From the NCBI GenBank assembly GCA_036703275.1, contig DATNPK010000010.1:18919-82918 (forward strand): a DNA stretch of 64,000 nucleotides, given 5' to 3'. Below are positions 1 through 8,018 of this stretch, piece by piece (position 1 is the stretch's first letter; each line of letters starts with the position of its first letter). The DNA comes from Coleofasciculaceae cyanobacterium (lineage in GTDB: Bacteria > Cyanobacteriota > Cyanobacteriia > Cyanobacteriales > Xenococcaceae). Position numbers and translations under genes: made by a program. The notes under the pieces were generated by a model. The model saw nothing but the letters and a program-made list of their open reading frames with translations. It searched no databases and was not told the DNA's origin.

Positions 1-1
1 G

Positions 2-769
2 CGTCAAATTCAACAGCAGCTTATTCAAAGTAAATTGCAAGAGACAACTAATACTAGAGAACAGCTTTTTGAAGCGGAACAGTCGCTGCGGGAGCTTCAA
101 GTAGGAATTACGCAAAATCGAGGTGAACTTACTTCAGCTTTGAAAGAAGTCGAGCGGCTTGAGGCGGAGTTGAGACAAAAACTTGCAGAAAGACAAAAAA
201 TTCAACTCGAAGCCAAACAAAAGATCGAGCAATCTGAAGTAGAAATTACTCAAATAGAAACAAAAATTGCTGAAACTAAAAATCAGCTATCTAGTGTTAA
301 AACCAAATTAGAACAAAATTATCTTAAATCTCCCATTAATGGCACGATTCTATCTCTCGATGTCCAAAACTCTGGCAAGGTCATTCAGGCAGGACAAACC
401 GTTGCTGAAATTGCCCCCTATGGCGAGCCGCTAGTTCTTTCTACCGTTATACCGAATAAAGAAGCAGGTTTTGTAGAAGTGGGAATGCCCGTGCAGGTTA
501 AATTTGATGCTTATTCCTATCAAGATTATGGAGTCGTTCCGGGCAAAGTTATCTCGATTTCTGGCGACAGCAAATCAAACGAACAGAAAGATGAAGTCTA
601 TGGAGTAAAAGTTGCGCTTCAGCGCAATTATATTACCGCTGATGGCAAAGAAATTAAATTTAAACCAGGTCAAACAGCAGTTGCCGATATTGTCATTCGC
701 CGTCGTCGCCTTCTAGACGTTTTCCTAGAACCCATCAAGCAGATAGAGAAAGACGGGATCGATTTATAA
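2..769 (+). CDS. HlyD-family membrane fusion protein, C-terminal part (5' truncated by window edge)
   Basis: The reading frame is open from base 2, so the true start lies upstream; a TTG at 35 is internal. The visible part starts with a long Glu/Gln/Lys-rich coiled coil (about 95 residues). It is followed by the lipoyl/beta-barrel half typical of HlyD adaptors (LKSPINGTI, then AGQTVAEIAP and VGMPVQVKFDAY). The protein ends with the usual short basic tail and no membrane helix, because the HlyD membrane anchor is N-terminal. HlyD adaptors bridge an inner-membrane ABC exporter to an outer-membrane channel. A HetP-like gene follows 29 bp downstream and a C39-type exporter comes next, so this adaptor probably serves that exporter. 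Confidence 0.9.
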   Translation, partial: RQIQQQLIQSKLQETTNTREQLFEAEQSLRELQVGITQNRGELTSALKEVERLEAELRQKLAERQKIQLEAKQKIEQSEVEITQIETKIAETKNQLSSVKTKLEQNYLKSPINGTILSLDVQNSGKVIQAGQTVAEIAPYGEPLVLSTVIPNKEAGFVEVGMPVQVKFDAYSYQDYGVVPGKVISISGDSKSNEQKDEVYGVKVALQRNYITADGKEIKFKPGQTAVADIVIRRRRLLDVFLEPIKQIEKDGIDL

Positions 770-798
770 AGCTAAAGTTCAATTAAGTAAGGAAAATC

Positions 799-1173
799 AT
801 GAATCAAAAATTCAATTATTCTAACTCCGAGCTTGACAAAAAAATGACTACCGAACAGTTCGAGCAAGTAGTTAAAGCAATTCTTTCAGGAAAATATTCT
901 TGGGCATGCCTATTGATACTGAGCTTCGCTGGATATAATCCCCTGCATTATATTCCCTATCGAACTTGTAACCGAATAATGAAAGAAAATTGCCCTCAGA
1001 ATAACTTTCTTGAAAAATCTATGCCGCTCAAATCTAGAATGAAATCTTCTCAAAAGCTCCTCGATCTTTCTTGTTTAGAAGAAATCCGGCTTCAAACAGC
1101 TGAAGTTACTGGCGGAACCAGGGTTAGCTCACTAATTGCCGAAAATTCGTTTAGTGTTATCTATGCGCGGTGA
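799..1173 (+). CDS. HetP-family protein with an internal double-glycine leader-like motif
   Basis: 124 residues. The core at residues 17-64 ([17 protein letters not shown], then [14 protein letters not shown]) is the HetP family signature. In Anabaena, HetP controls commitment to heterocyst development and its gene neighbours hetC, an ABC exporter gene. Here an exporter of the same architecture follows. The C-terminal part (residues 87-106, LLDLSCLEE...AEVTGG) has the pattern of the double-glycine leaders of the small genes at 6119 and 8019. Cleavage after Gly105-Gly106 (codons at 1111-1116) would release an 18-residue peptide, residues 107-124. That processing is my inference. The start is ATG with AAGGAAA about 8 bases upstream. 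Function in this organism is unknown. Confidence 0.8.
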   Translation: MNQKFNYSNSELDKKMTTEQFEQVVKAILSGKYSWACLLILSFAGYNPLHYIPYRTCNRIMKENCPQNNFLEKSMPLKSRMKSSQKLLDLSCLEEIRLQTAEVTGGTRVSSLIAENSFSVIYAR

Positions 1174-1427
1174 CTATCTCCCTGATTTAAAGTAAAGATT
1201 TTAATCGAAGAAAAATAAGAGCAGCTCGTATTAGAGAGTAAGTAAGGAAGAGCTTGAAACAGTTTGAGTCAATCGCTCTGCTCTGGCGAAGCTTTGGTGC
1301 ATCGTGCATCTATGGCTAAAGTTGTTTTTACCGTTACTACCCTAATTACGCGAGAAAGTATATTTGACAAGATCTACACGTGCAATTGTACGCTCGATTT
1401 GCAATAGTCTTTTACGGAGCAAGAAAA
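1174..1427 (+). other. intergenic region between HetP-like and exporter genes
   Basis: About 250 bases with no convincing gene. At 1284-1297 it holds TGGCGAAGCTTTGG, which resembles the palindromic insert found in the integrase remnant near 63670, followed by a small GTGCATC duplication at 1297-1310. A longer exporter reading frame could begin at a GTG at 1380, but no ribosome binding site supports it. Confidence 0.4.
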
Positions 1428-4400
1428 GTGAATAACACAGGGAAATTGCCATCTTCTTCGCTAGATGGTGAAGACAAGATTTTGTCTCTAGCATGGTTTT
1501 TGGAGCAGAAACAATTAACACCTAATAAAGTAGAGCTACTCAACTATTTAAATCAACAGGTAGAACTTCTTGAATTTCAATTAGGCGATCGATTATTAGT
1601 TTACCCAGATTTTTCTCCTAATTCTGTTGTTGACGAACAAAACTCTCAGCAATTTTTTTGGGTTTGTGGAGGGAAGCTAAGGTTACTTAGTTTTGATGCC
1701 TATAAACGACGAGAGGTTTCTACCCACATACTTACAGAAGGATCGACCATTGGAGGAGACTCTCTTTGGTGTGGAACTTGCTTGTCATACAGCGCGATCG
1801 CAGCTAGTGAGGTTCGAGTTGCCAGGATTTCTCTAGCCAAACTACAGCCTTTTCTAAAAAAATTGCCAGAACTCCAGACAAAATGCCGGACTGAGGCTCG
1901 AGAACGTCAACAATTAATTTTTTTTAAAACTTTGACAGAATTGCGTTCCATATCCAGTCACCGCCTAAAAGAGATATCACCATACTTAGTGGAAAAACAA
2001 ATTGCTGCTGGAGAGCCTTTAGCTGGAACTGACGGAGAAACAGGTCGCTTCTGGCTACGTAGAGGTCAAATTAAAGAGCAAAAATTAGAAATAGGAAGTT
2101 CTTGGGGATTTCCAGCACAGATTCCCCAGAATTGGCAAGCCGAAACAGATTTGTGGGTCTATGAGCTGTCTCGATCGAATTGGCAAGCTTTTTCCCAACT
2201 TGCTCCTATATTGGTGACTGGTTGGGAAAAAAATTCCGATTCTAAATCTAGAGTAACACCAGCATCTATAAACGCAATCTCGACAGTTGTAACGGCTACA
2301 CCTTTGCCAATAATTCCGAGTGCCCCTACTAGGTATGGAGTTAACTCTCCTCAATCAGAGACAACCCCGAAAGGCGATCGCACCCAACAGATCGACTATC
2401 CTAAACCTCAAAAGCGACGCCATAGTCTATGGAGAGCTTATCCCTTTATCGAGCAACAAAGCTCTTCCGACTGTGGTGCGACTTGCTTAGCAATGATTAG
2501 TCAATATTGGGGCAAACGCTTTGGTATCAACTTTTTGCGCGAGCTAATTGGAACAGGTCTTTCTGGTGCTTCTCTCAAAAATTTAGCCAAAGCTGCTGAA
2601 AGTTTGGGCTATCATGCTCGACCCGTACGAGCTAGTTTGAGCCGAATCGCAGAGCAAAAGAATCCTTGGATTGCCCACTGGCAAGGCGATCACTACGTAG
2701 TGGTCTATCAGGTCAAAGGAGATCGAATTCTGGTTGCCGATCCCGCCCAAGGAAAATCTCAGCTTTCTCGTCAAGAATTTCTTCAGGGTTGGACGGGATA
2801 CGCTCTACTTTTAGACCCAACAGAGAATCTATATCAAATACCAGAAGAAAAACGCTCCCTGGGTAGATTCATTTATTTGTTATGGCCTTACCGCTCCATG
2901 GGTATAACAATTATTGTGGCATCGATTTTAATTCAAATACTTGGATTGATTTCGCCTTTGTTTACCCAAATTATCCTCGACCAAGTAGTAGTCAACCAAA
3001 GTCAATCGACCTTAAATGTCTTTGTTATTGGACTTGTACTATTTGGCATTTTAGGTGTGGGCTTATCTTCCATACGGAGCTATTTATTAAGTTATTTGAC
3101 TAACCGCCTCGATCTAACTATGATCGGTGGCTTTATCAATCATGCCCTAACCCTACCGCTTAAATTTTTCGAATCCCGTCGAGTAGGTGATATTATCACC
3201 CGCGTTCAAGAAAATCAGAAGATCCAACAGTTTTTGATCGAGAAAGTGATGTTGTCCTGGTTGGATTTTGTCACTGGATTTATCTATTTAGGATTGATGC
3301 TTTACTACAATTGGCAACTCACGGTATTAGTTTTGCTAATAATTCCACCAATTGTGATTTTGACACTAGTCGCAACTCCTTTGCTACGTAAACTCTCTCG
3401 CGAAAGATTTAATGCTACCGCAGATCAAAACTCATCTCTGGTAGAGATGATGTCGGGAATATCCACTATTAAAGCAGTAGCAGCAGAGCGCGAATTACGC
3501 TGGCGTTGGGAAGATCGTTTGACTAATCAGTTGAACGTACAATTCAAAGGAGAGAAACTGGCAATTAACTTGGGACTTCTCAGTGGGCTGATTAATACTA
3601 TTGGCGGTGCAGTACTTCTCTGGTATGGCGCTACTTTAGTAATTCGGGGTCAATTAACCATCGGTCAATTTGTGGCTTTTAATATGATGCAAGGTTACAT
3701 TATCAGCCCTGTTTTGGAGCTGGTAGATCTTTGGGATGAACTCCAAGAAGTGCTGATCTCTGTAGAACGGCTTAATGATGTTTTTGAAACTAAATCGGAA
3801 GAACCGCCACAAAATTCAAGACTGATTTTGCCCAAGCTACAGGGTAATGTACGATTTGATAATGTCACCTTTCGCTATAACACTGAAGAAGAACGCAACA
3901 CACTGCAAAATATTTCTTTTGAAGTAAAAGGGGGGCAAACTATCGCCATCGTCGGTCGGAGCGGCTCTGGAAAGAGTACTTTAGTAAAGTTGCTTCAGGG
4001 TTTGTACCCTCCTACTAACGGTCAAATTTCTATTGACGGGCACGACATCAATCGCGTTTCTCTCTCCTGTTTACGTTCTCAACTAGGAGTCGTACCGCAA
4101 GATTGTTTTTTATTTTCTGGAACTATCTTAGAAAATATTACTCTATATCGACCCCAATTTACCTTAGAGCAAGTTATAAAAACTGCTAAACTAGCAGAAG
4201 CCCACGCTTTTATTCAAGCTTTACCTTTGGGATATAGTACTAAAGTTGGCGAACATGGAGCCAATCTTTCTGGTGGACAGCAGCAGCGCATTGCGATCGC
4301 TCGTGCCTTTCTAGGAGAACCACCGCTCTTGATTTTGGATGAGGCGACTAGTTCTCTAGATACGGAGTCGGAAAGGCGCTTTCAGGAAAATCTTTCTCGT

Positions 4401-4574
4401 CTTTCGCGTCACCGTACTAGTTTTATTATTGCCCATCGTCTTTCAACAGTACGTAATGCAAATTTTATTCTGGTCTTAGATCGCGGTCTGATCGTCGAGC
4501 AGGGAACCCATGAAAAGCTGATTTCACAACAGGGTCTTTACTATCAGCTAGCAAGACAGCAGCTCGATCTTTAA
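1428..4574 (+). CDS. HetC-like ABC exporter: cNMP-binding-like domains + C39 peptidase + TMD + NBD
   Basis: About 1048 residues from a GTG at 1428, chosen because GGAG lies at 1416-1419; an upstream GTG at 1380 has no such site. From N to C: one or two degenerate cyclic-nucleotide-binding folds (about residues 45-260); a C39 bacteriocin-processing peptidase with SSDCGATC (catalytic Cys near residue 349) and the His of GDHYVVV; six membrane helices; and a nucleotide-binding domain with Walker A GRSGSGKST (about 843), signature LSGGQQQR, Walker B LLILDEATSSLD and H-loop IAHRLST. All catalytic residues are present. C39 exporters cut leaders after GG and export the mature peptide. Domain order and length resemble Anabaena HetC, and a HetP-like gene lies directly upstream. 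Substrates are probably the products at 6119 and 8019, and perhaps the HetP-like protein. Confidence 0.9.
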   Translation: MNNTGKLPSSSLDGEDKILSLAWFLEQKQLTPNKVELLNYLNQQVELLEFQLGDRLLVYPDFSPNSVVDEQNSQQFFWVCGGKLRLLSFDAYKRREVSTHILTEGSTIGGDSLWCGTCLSYSAIAASEVRVARISLAKLQPFLKKLPELQTKCRTEARERQQLIFFKTLTELRSISSHRLKEISPYLVEKQIAAGEPLAGTDGETGRFWLRRGQIKEQKLEIGSSWGFPAQIPQNWQAETDLWVYELSRSNWQAFSQLAPILVTGWEKNSDSKSRVTPASINAISTVVTATPLPIIPSAPTRYGVNSPQSETTPKGDRTQQIDYPKPQKRRHSLWRAYPFIEQQSSSDCGATCLAMISQYWGKRFGINFLRELIGTGLSGASLKNLAKAAESLGYHARPVRASLSRIAEQKNPWIAHWQGDHYVVVYQVKGDRILVADPAQGKSQLSRQEFLQGWTGYALLLDPTENLYQIPEEKRSLGRFIYLLWPYRSMGITIIVASILIQILGLISPLFTQIILDQVVVNQSQSTLNVFVIGLVLFGILGVGLSSIRSYLLSYLTNRLDLTMIGGFINHALTLPLKFFESRRVGDIITRVQENQKIQQFLIEKVMLSWLDFVTGFIYLGLMLYYNWQLTVLVLLIIPPIVILTLVATPLLRKLSRERFNATADQNSSLVEMMSGISTIKAVAAERELRWRWEDRLTNQLNVQFKGEKLAINLGLLSGLINTIGGAVLLWYGATLVIRGQLTIGQFVAFNMMQGYIISPVLELVDLWDELQEVLISVERLNDVFETKSEEPPQNSRLILPKLQGNVRFDNVTFRYNTEEERNTLQNISFEVKGGQTIAIVGRSGSGKSTLVKLLQGLYPPTNGQISIDGHDINRVSLSCLRSQLGVVPQDCFLFSGTILENITLYRPQFTLEQVIKTAKLAEAHAFIQALPLGYSTKVGEHGANLSGGQQQRIAIARAFLGEPPLLILDEATSSLDTESERRFQENLSRLSRHRTSFIIAHRLSTVRNANFILVLDRGLIVEQGTHEKLISQQGLYYQLARQQLDL

Positions 4575-4606
4575 CGAAAAAATGATTTATAGAAAACGCC
4601 GTAAAA

Positions 4607-4627
4607 CCAACGTCTTTTAAGCGTTGG
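4607..4627 (+). repeat. hairpin at the presumed left end of the TnpB element
   Basis: CCAACG (4607-4612) and CGTTGG (4622-4627) form a 6-bp stem. A second small stem, GGTTT...AAACC, lies near 4660-4675. Subterminal hairpins are what IS200/IS605-type ends use for recognition. With no T-run following, this is less likely to be a terminator of the exporter gene. Confidence 0.45.
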
Positions 4628-4680
4628 ATATAAAGCGCAATAAATTTACAACGTAGCAGGTTTCATGGTAAAACCATAGT

Positions 4681-5886
4681 ATGAAACAGATTAGAGGATT
4701 TAAATACAGATTTTACCCGAACTCAGCGCAGCGATTAGAGCTAGCGCAAACGTTTGGCTGTACTAGATTTGTTTTCAATTGGGCATTAGCTTTGAGAACT
4801 AATAGCTACTACCAAGACAAAGTATCTGTAACCTATACAGACACTTCTAATGCTCTAACCAAATTAAAGAAAGATCCAGAAAAACCTTGGCTTAAACAAG
4901 TCTCAGCCGTACCATTGCAGCAAGGGTTAAGACATCTAAATACAGCATTCAATAATTTTTTTGCTGGTAAAAGTAAATACCCTAGATTCAAGAAAAAGAA
5001 CAATCGACAATCGGCGCATTACGCCCCTAACGCTTTTAAATGGAGTGACGGCAAATTAACTCTAGCCAAGATGTCTCAACCATTGAAAATTAGATGGAGT
5101 AGGTATTTTACTGGTCAACCAAAGCAGGTAATTGTATCTAAAGACCCTAGCAATAGATATTTTGTCTCATTCTTGGTTGAAGAACAATTGGAGCAATGGA
5201 TCGAGAGCGAAGGAAAAATCGGTATCGATTTGGGTGTCAAAGATTTGATGGTTACGTCAACGGGTTTTGCTTCAGGCAATCCCAAACATTACCAGAAACA
5301 TTTCTCTAGGCTAAAGACCTTACAGCGCAGACTAGCTAAAAAGCAGAAAGGTTCAAATAATAGATATAAGGCAAGGCTAAAAGTAGCAAAGCTTCACGCT
5401 AAAATAGCCGATTGCAGAAAGGATTTTTTACACAAATTAACGACTCAGTTGGTACGCGAAAACCAAGCTATCTATACTGAGACGTTAGCTGTAAAAAATA
5501 TGATGGCTAACCATAAGTTAGCGCAGCGCGTACGCGCAGATCGTCGTCTTAACGACGACTGGGGAAGCTTTGCTTCCCGCGCTATTGCAGATTGTGGTTG
5601 GGGGGAGGCATTGCGCCAATTTCAATACAAATGTAAATGGCACGACCGAGAATTAGGAGCGATAAGTAGATGGTTTCCATCAACTAAACGCTGTAATCCT
5701 TGCGGTCATATCTTGGATAAATTACCTCTGAATATCAGAGAGTGGATATGTCCTAGCTGCAACAACCTTAATCTTAGGGATGTCAACGCAGCATTAAATA
5801 TTTTAGCGGTCGGGCAGACCGTGTTTGCTTGTGGATCTGGCTCTAGCGGGAATGTGTCTTTGACAGATCTAGCTATCCAGGGATGA
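4681..5886 (+). CDS. tnpB: TnpB RNA-guided nuclease of a solo IS200/IS605-type element
   Basis: 401 residues. Starts with the usual TnpB N-terminus (KYRFYPN, then GCTRFVFNWAL). RuvC residues are present: Asp183 in GIDLG, Glu267 in YTETLAV, and the late Asp in LRDVNAA. A four-Cys zinc finger (CNPCG ... CPSCN) lies between the last two. No TnpA transposase is adjacent, so the element is non-autonomous. The gene sits between the exporter and its putative substrate genes in the same direction. It has an 18-residue in-frame insertion (bases 5524-5577, QRVRADRRLNDDWGSFAS) made of three nested palindromes; without it the family sequence NHKLA-R-AIADCGWGEA is restored. The insertion follows the RuvC Glu and might impair activity. 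Confidence 0.92.
   Translation: MKQIRGFKYRFYPNSAQRLELAQTFGCTRFVFNWALALRTNSYYQDKVSVTYTDTSNALTKLKKDPEKPWLKQVSAVPLQQGLRHLNTAFNNFFAGKSKYPRFKKKNNRQSAHYAPNAFKWSDGKLTLAKMSQPLKIRWSRYFTGQPKQVIVSKDPSNRYFVSFLVEEQLEQWIESEGKIGIDLGVKDLMVTSTGFASGNPKHYQKHFSRLKTLQRRLAKKQKGSNNRYKARLKVAKLHAKIADCRKDFLHKLTTQLVRENQAIYTETLAVKNMMANHKLAQRVRADRRLNDDWGSFASRAIADCGWGEALRQFQYKCKWHDRELGAISRWFPSTKRCNPCGHILDKLPLNIREWICPSCNNLNLRDVNAALNILAVGQTVFACGSGSSGNVSLTDLAIQG
5524..5577 (+). repeat. 54-bp palindromic insertion inside tnpB
   Basis: Contains GCGCGTACGCGC (5526-5537, a perfect 12-bp palindrome), CGTCGT/ACGACG (5542-5557) and GGGAAGC/GCTTCCC with a 3-base loop (5562-5578). It is exactly 18 codons long and keeps the tnpB frame. 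Removing it restores a normal family sequence. Confidence 0.7.
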
Positions 5887-5894
5887 ATCAAGAA

Positions 5895-5923
5895 TCCCAC
5901 TCATTCATGTGTGGGAGTGTCAA
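5895..5923 (+). repeat. right-end hairpin of the TnpB element / putative omega-RNA 3' end
   Basis: TCCCAC (5895-5900) pairs with GTGGGA (5911-5916), followed by GTGTCAA. For known TnpB systems the omega RNA overlaps the end of tnpB and stops at the right end, with the guide read from flanking DNA just beyond. By that rule the guide would begin near 5924. The precise boundary is inferred. Confidence 0.5.
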
Positions 5924-6118
5924 ACTCCAAAAATCTGCTTTTTAAATATTTTTAATGCAAAACTCGATGACAACTAAAGTCAAATTGTTTATTATCCATC
6001 AATTTAAAATATCTGCCAAAATGGCAACATCATAATTGTGGTTTTGGTAAATTAATAATTAAGCAATAAATCAATTGCGAGTCAACTAACCAACTAATTA
6101 AACAAGAGGACAAGAAAG

Positions 6119-6343
6119 ATGATTATTTCAGATCTTAGCTTTATAGAAGTTACTAGCTCCACTGATGTACTTGGAGGAGCTCATACAGATTATGACAAGA
6201 ACAAGTATAAAAAAGCGAAGAAATATTATTACAATAAAGAAACATACACTGCAAATGCAACAAACGTTTCAGTTGTTAAAATCAACAAAAGTCCGGGTAG
6301 TGAGGTAAATGTGTATCAAGAGGCTAAAGCCTACGCCGGATAA
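6119..6343 (+). CDS. double-glycine-leader peptide precursor 1 (Lys/Tyr-rich core)
   Basis: 74 residues, ATG preceded by AAGAGGA. Residues 1-20 (MIISDLSFIEV...DVLGG) form a classic short double-glycine leader: an acidic/hydrophobic repeat and GG. Cutting after Gly20 would leave a 54-residue basic core rich in Lys, Tyr and Asn with no Cys. The leader matches that of the gene at 8019 and the internal motif of the HetP-like protein. The core is not one I recognise, and bacteriocin activity is only a possibility. The exporter is upstream, separated by the TnpB element. A hairpin terminator follows at 6465. Confidence 0.75.
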   Translation: MIISDLSFIEVTSSTDVLGGAHTDYDKNKYKKAKKYYYNKETYTANATNVSVVKINKSPGSEVNVYQEAKAYAG

Positions 6344-6695
6344 TTGGAAAGATCGAACTCGGTAACTCGAATTGTATCTTTGTCGTAAAATTACCACCTT
6401 TTGGGAAATGAAAAACAAAGATACCGAGTACTATCGATAGAGTGACAATCAATTTTAATAAGTTAAAGTTCCAGTCTGATACTTATACATTTATGTATCT
6501 ATGACTGGACTTTATTTTTTTTGCGTTGCCGATCGCTAGTATTTTGCCAACTTAACTTTGATAAACTAACTGAATTTTATTATTTTTTTTAGAGTAAAAC
6601 ATTACATTATTACATTTTAATAACGCCCATTTTATCTAGTTTATTTGAGCTAAAATGCTAAATTAGAAAATTGTAAAATCATAAGATAATGAATA
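6344..6695 (+). other. intergenic region with a large inverted repeat and a terminator
   Basis: No gene seen. GTATCTTTGT (6374-6383) and ACAAAGATAC (6415-6424) form a perfect 10-bp stem, extended by ACTCG...CGAGT on the outside after a short asymmetry. A terminator-like hairpin follows at 6465-6522. The rest is very AT-rich and probably holds the promoter of the parvulin gene. Confidence 0.6.
6465..6522 (+). terminator. Rho-independent terminator after peptide precursor 1
   Basis: AAAGTTCCAGTC (6465-6476) pairs with GACTGGACTTT (6503-6513) with one bulge, an inner stem ATAC/GTAT, and then a run of T to 6522. It would end the transcript of the gene at 6119. Confidence 0.75.
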
Positions 6696-7442
6696 ATGAT
6701 TTCTTTAGCCCAAATTGCCAATCAGCCAGAATTAATTGTTGATTATTTAAAAAAAGATATCAGCTTAAAAGATGTCTGCCAAAAAATTTTACATCAAATA
6801 GCGATCGACCGCTCGGCAGAACAATACGCTGTAACCGTAACTCCAGAAGAAATTCAAGCTGAAGCAGATAAAATTCGTCATCAACAACGCTTGGAAAAGG
6901 CTGCCGATACATTAGCCTGGTTAAAAGATTGCATGATTACTATCGAGGATTGGGAGACAGGAATAAATGACAGACTTATAGCTCAAAAATTAGCAAAATA
7001 TTTATTTACCAAAAAAGCAGAAACCCATTTTATTGAGAATCGACTTGATTTTGAGCAAGTTTTGTTATATCAAATCGTAATTCCTTATGAAAAACTAGCT
7101 CGAGAACTATTTTATCAAATTGAAGAAGAAGAAATTAGTTTTTACCAAGCAGCTCATTGCTATGACATAGATTGTATCAGAAGAGAAAAATGTGGTTACG
7201 AAGGAAAACTATATCGTATGGATATTATGCCAGAAATTTCCGCAGCTATTTTCGCAGGACAACAGGGTGAAATCATTGGGCCGATTAAAACCGATATAGG
7301 ATACCATATTATCAAAGTTGAAGAGTTTATCAAACCAGAGCTGACACCAGACATTCATCAAAAAATTATCGATGAAATGTTCGCTCAATGGTTGGAAAGT
7401 GAAACTAATTATTTAATTCACAGTCACACAAATTCCATCTAA
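6696..7442 (+). CDS. parvulin-type (SurA/PpiC-like) peptidyl-prolyl isomerase
   Basis: 248 residues. The N-terminal helical part (residues 1-115) resembles SurA/PpiC chaperone regions. The C-terminal part (about 120-235) is a parvulin domain, with the family pattern G-K-L-Y/hydrophobic, AAIFAGQQGEIIGPIKTDIGYHIIKVEE. No signal peptide is visible, so it should act in the cytoplasm, perhaps on the exporter's substrates before secretion. In my general knowledge, genes of this type often accompany cyanobacterial HlyD/C39 export clusters. An upstream ATG at 6689 is in a different frame. Confidence 0.8.
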   Translation: MISLAQIANQPELIVDYLKKDISLKDVCQKILHQIAIDRSAEQYAVTVTPEEIQAEADKIRHQQRLEKAADTLAWLKDCMITIEDWETGINDRLIAQKLAKYLFTKKAETHFIENRLDFEQVLLYQIVIPYEKLARELFYQIEEEEISFYQAAHCYDIDCIRREKCGYEGKLYRMDIMPEISAAIFAGQQGEIIGPIKTDIGYHIIKVEEFIKPELTPDIHQKIIDEMFAQWLESETNYLIHSHTNSI

Positions 7443-7714
7443 AAAATTGGAGCAATATTGATTTTTTAAACGCTTCCTTTGTAGAAGTTACGCAAAAAAT
7501 TTTTTCAGACTAGATTAAAATTAAACAAACAAGACGAATGTCACTTGAGAAAATATCATACTTGATGAAAAAGTCTACAAGATTTCCAAAAAGATGTATG
7601 AAAGTCGGCAAAAGTTAGAGGAAGTGACCGAGCGACAAGGGGTAAAAGCCAATTAATTTTTGCCATAAGTCGGCAATTAAGTAAATTAAACAGTAGTCAT
7701 AAAAGGTAGCAGCG

Positions 7715-7939
7715 ATGATGAAGCGAGATCGAGTTGTAGTCAAACGCGTAGTCTCAGCAGACGGCAAAATCGTCGCCGAAGCAAAAAGTGTTGCCAAGGC
7801 ATCTGACGCTGATGATAGTCAAATCAATCAAAGCGTTTCTGTAAACATTTCATCTGATAATAATTCTTGCACTCAGGCAAAATCTAATGTTCGTAGTTCT
7901 TCAACATCTTATAGTTCGATTTCGATCATCAAAAGTTAA
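7715..7939 (+). CDS. small Ser/Lys-rich protein of the export cluster, unknown function
   Basis: 74 residues starting at ATG 7715 or 7718. The first half is charged and Val-rich (VVVKRVVSADGKIVAEAKS); the second half is rich in Ser, Asn and Gln with a single Cys. There is no membrane segment and no GG leader. It lies between the parvulin gene and the second GG peptide in the same direction, so a role with the peptides (immunity, chaperone or structural) can be guessed but not shown. A Ser-rich repetitive tail and two adjacent ATGs make the exact start uncertain. Confidence 0.55.
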   Translation: MMKRDRVVVKRVVSADGKIVAEAKSVAKASDADDSQINQSVSVNISSDNNSCTQAKSNVRSSSTSYSSISIIKS

Positions 7940-8018
7940 TAAAAAATTCGCTCTTTTCAGCGATAATGCTATACTAAAAAAATAGTTTAAAAAATAGTTT
8001 AAAAAGTAGGTTTAACCA

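Noticed and set aside
1428..4574. Concluding that the organism forms heterocysts because of HetP/HetC-like genes
   Set aside because: HetP- and HetC-like genes occur also in non-heterocystous cyanobacteria, and no other heterocyst gene is in the window.
5524..5577. A CRISPR-like or tandem repeat
   Set aside because: It consists of three different palindromes, with no repeated spacer pattern; no CRISPR array was seen in the window.
7540..7660. A short coiled-coil-like reading frame (ILDEKVYKISKKMYESRQKLEEV, ending GVKAN) before the Ser/Lys-rich gene
   Set aside because: It has no good start or ribosome site except an internal ATG giving 20 residues; too weak to call a gene.
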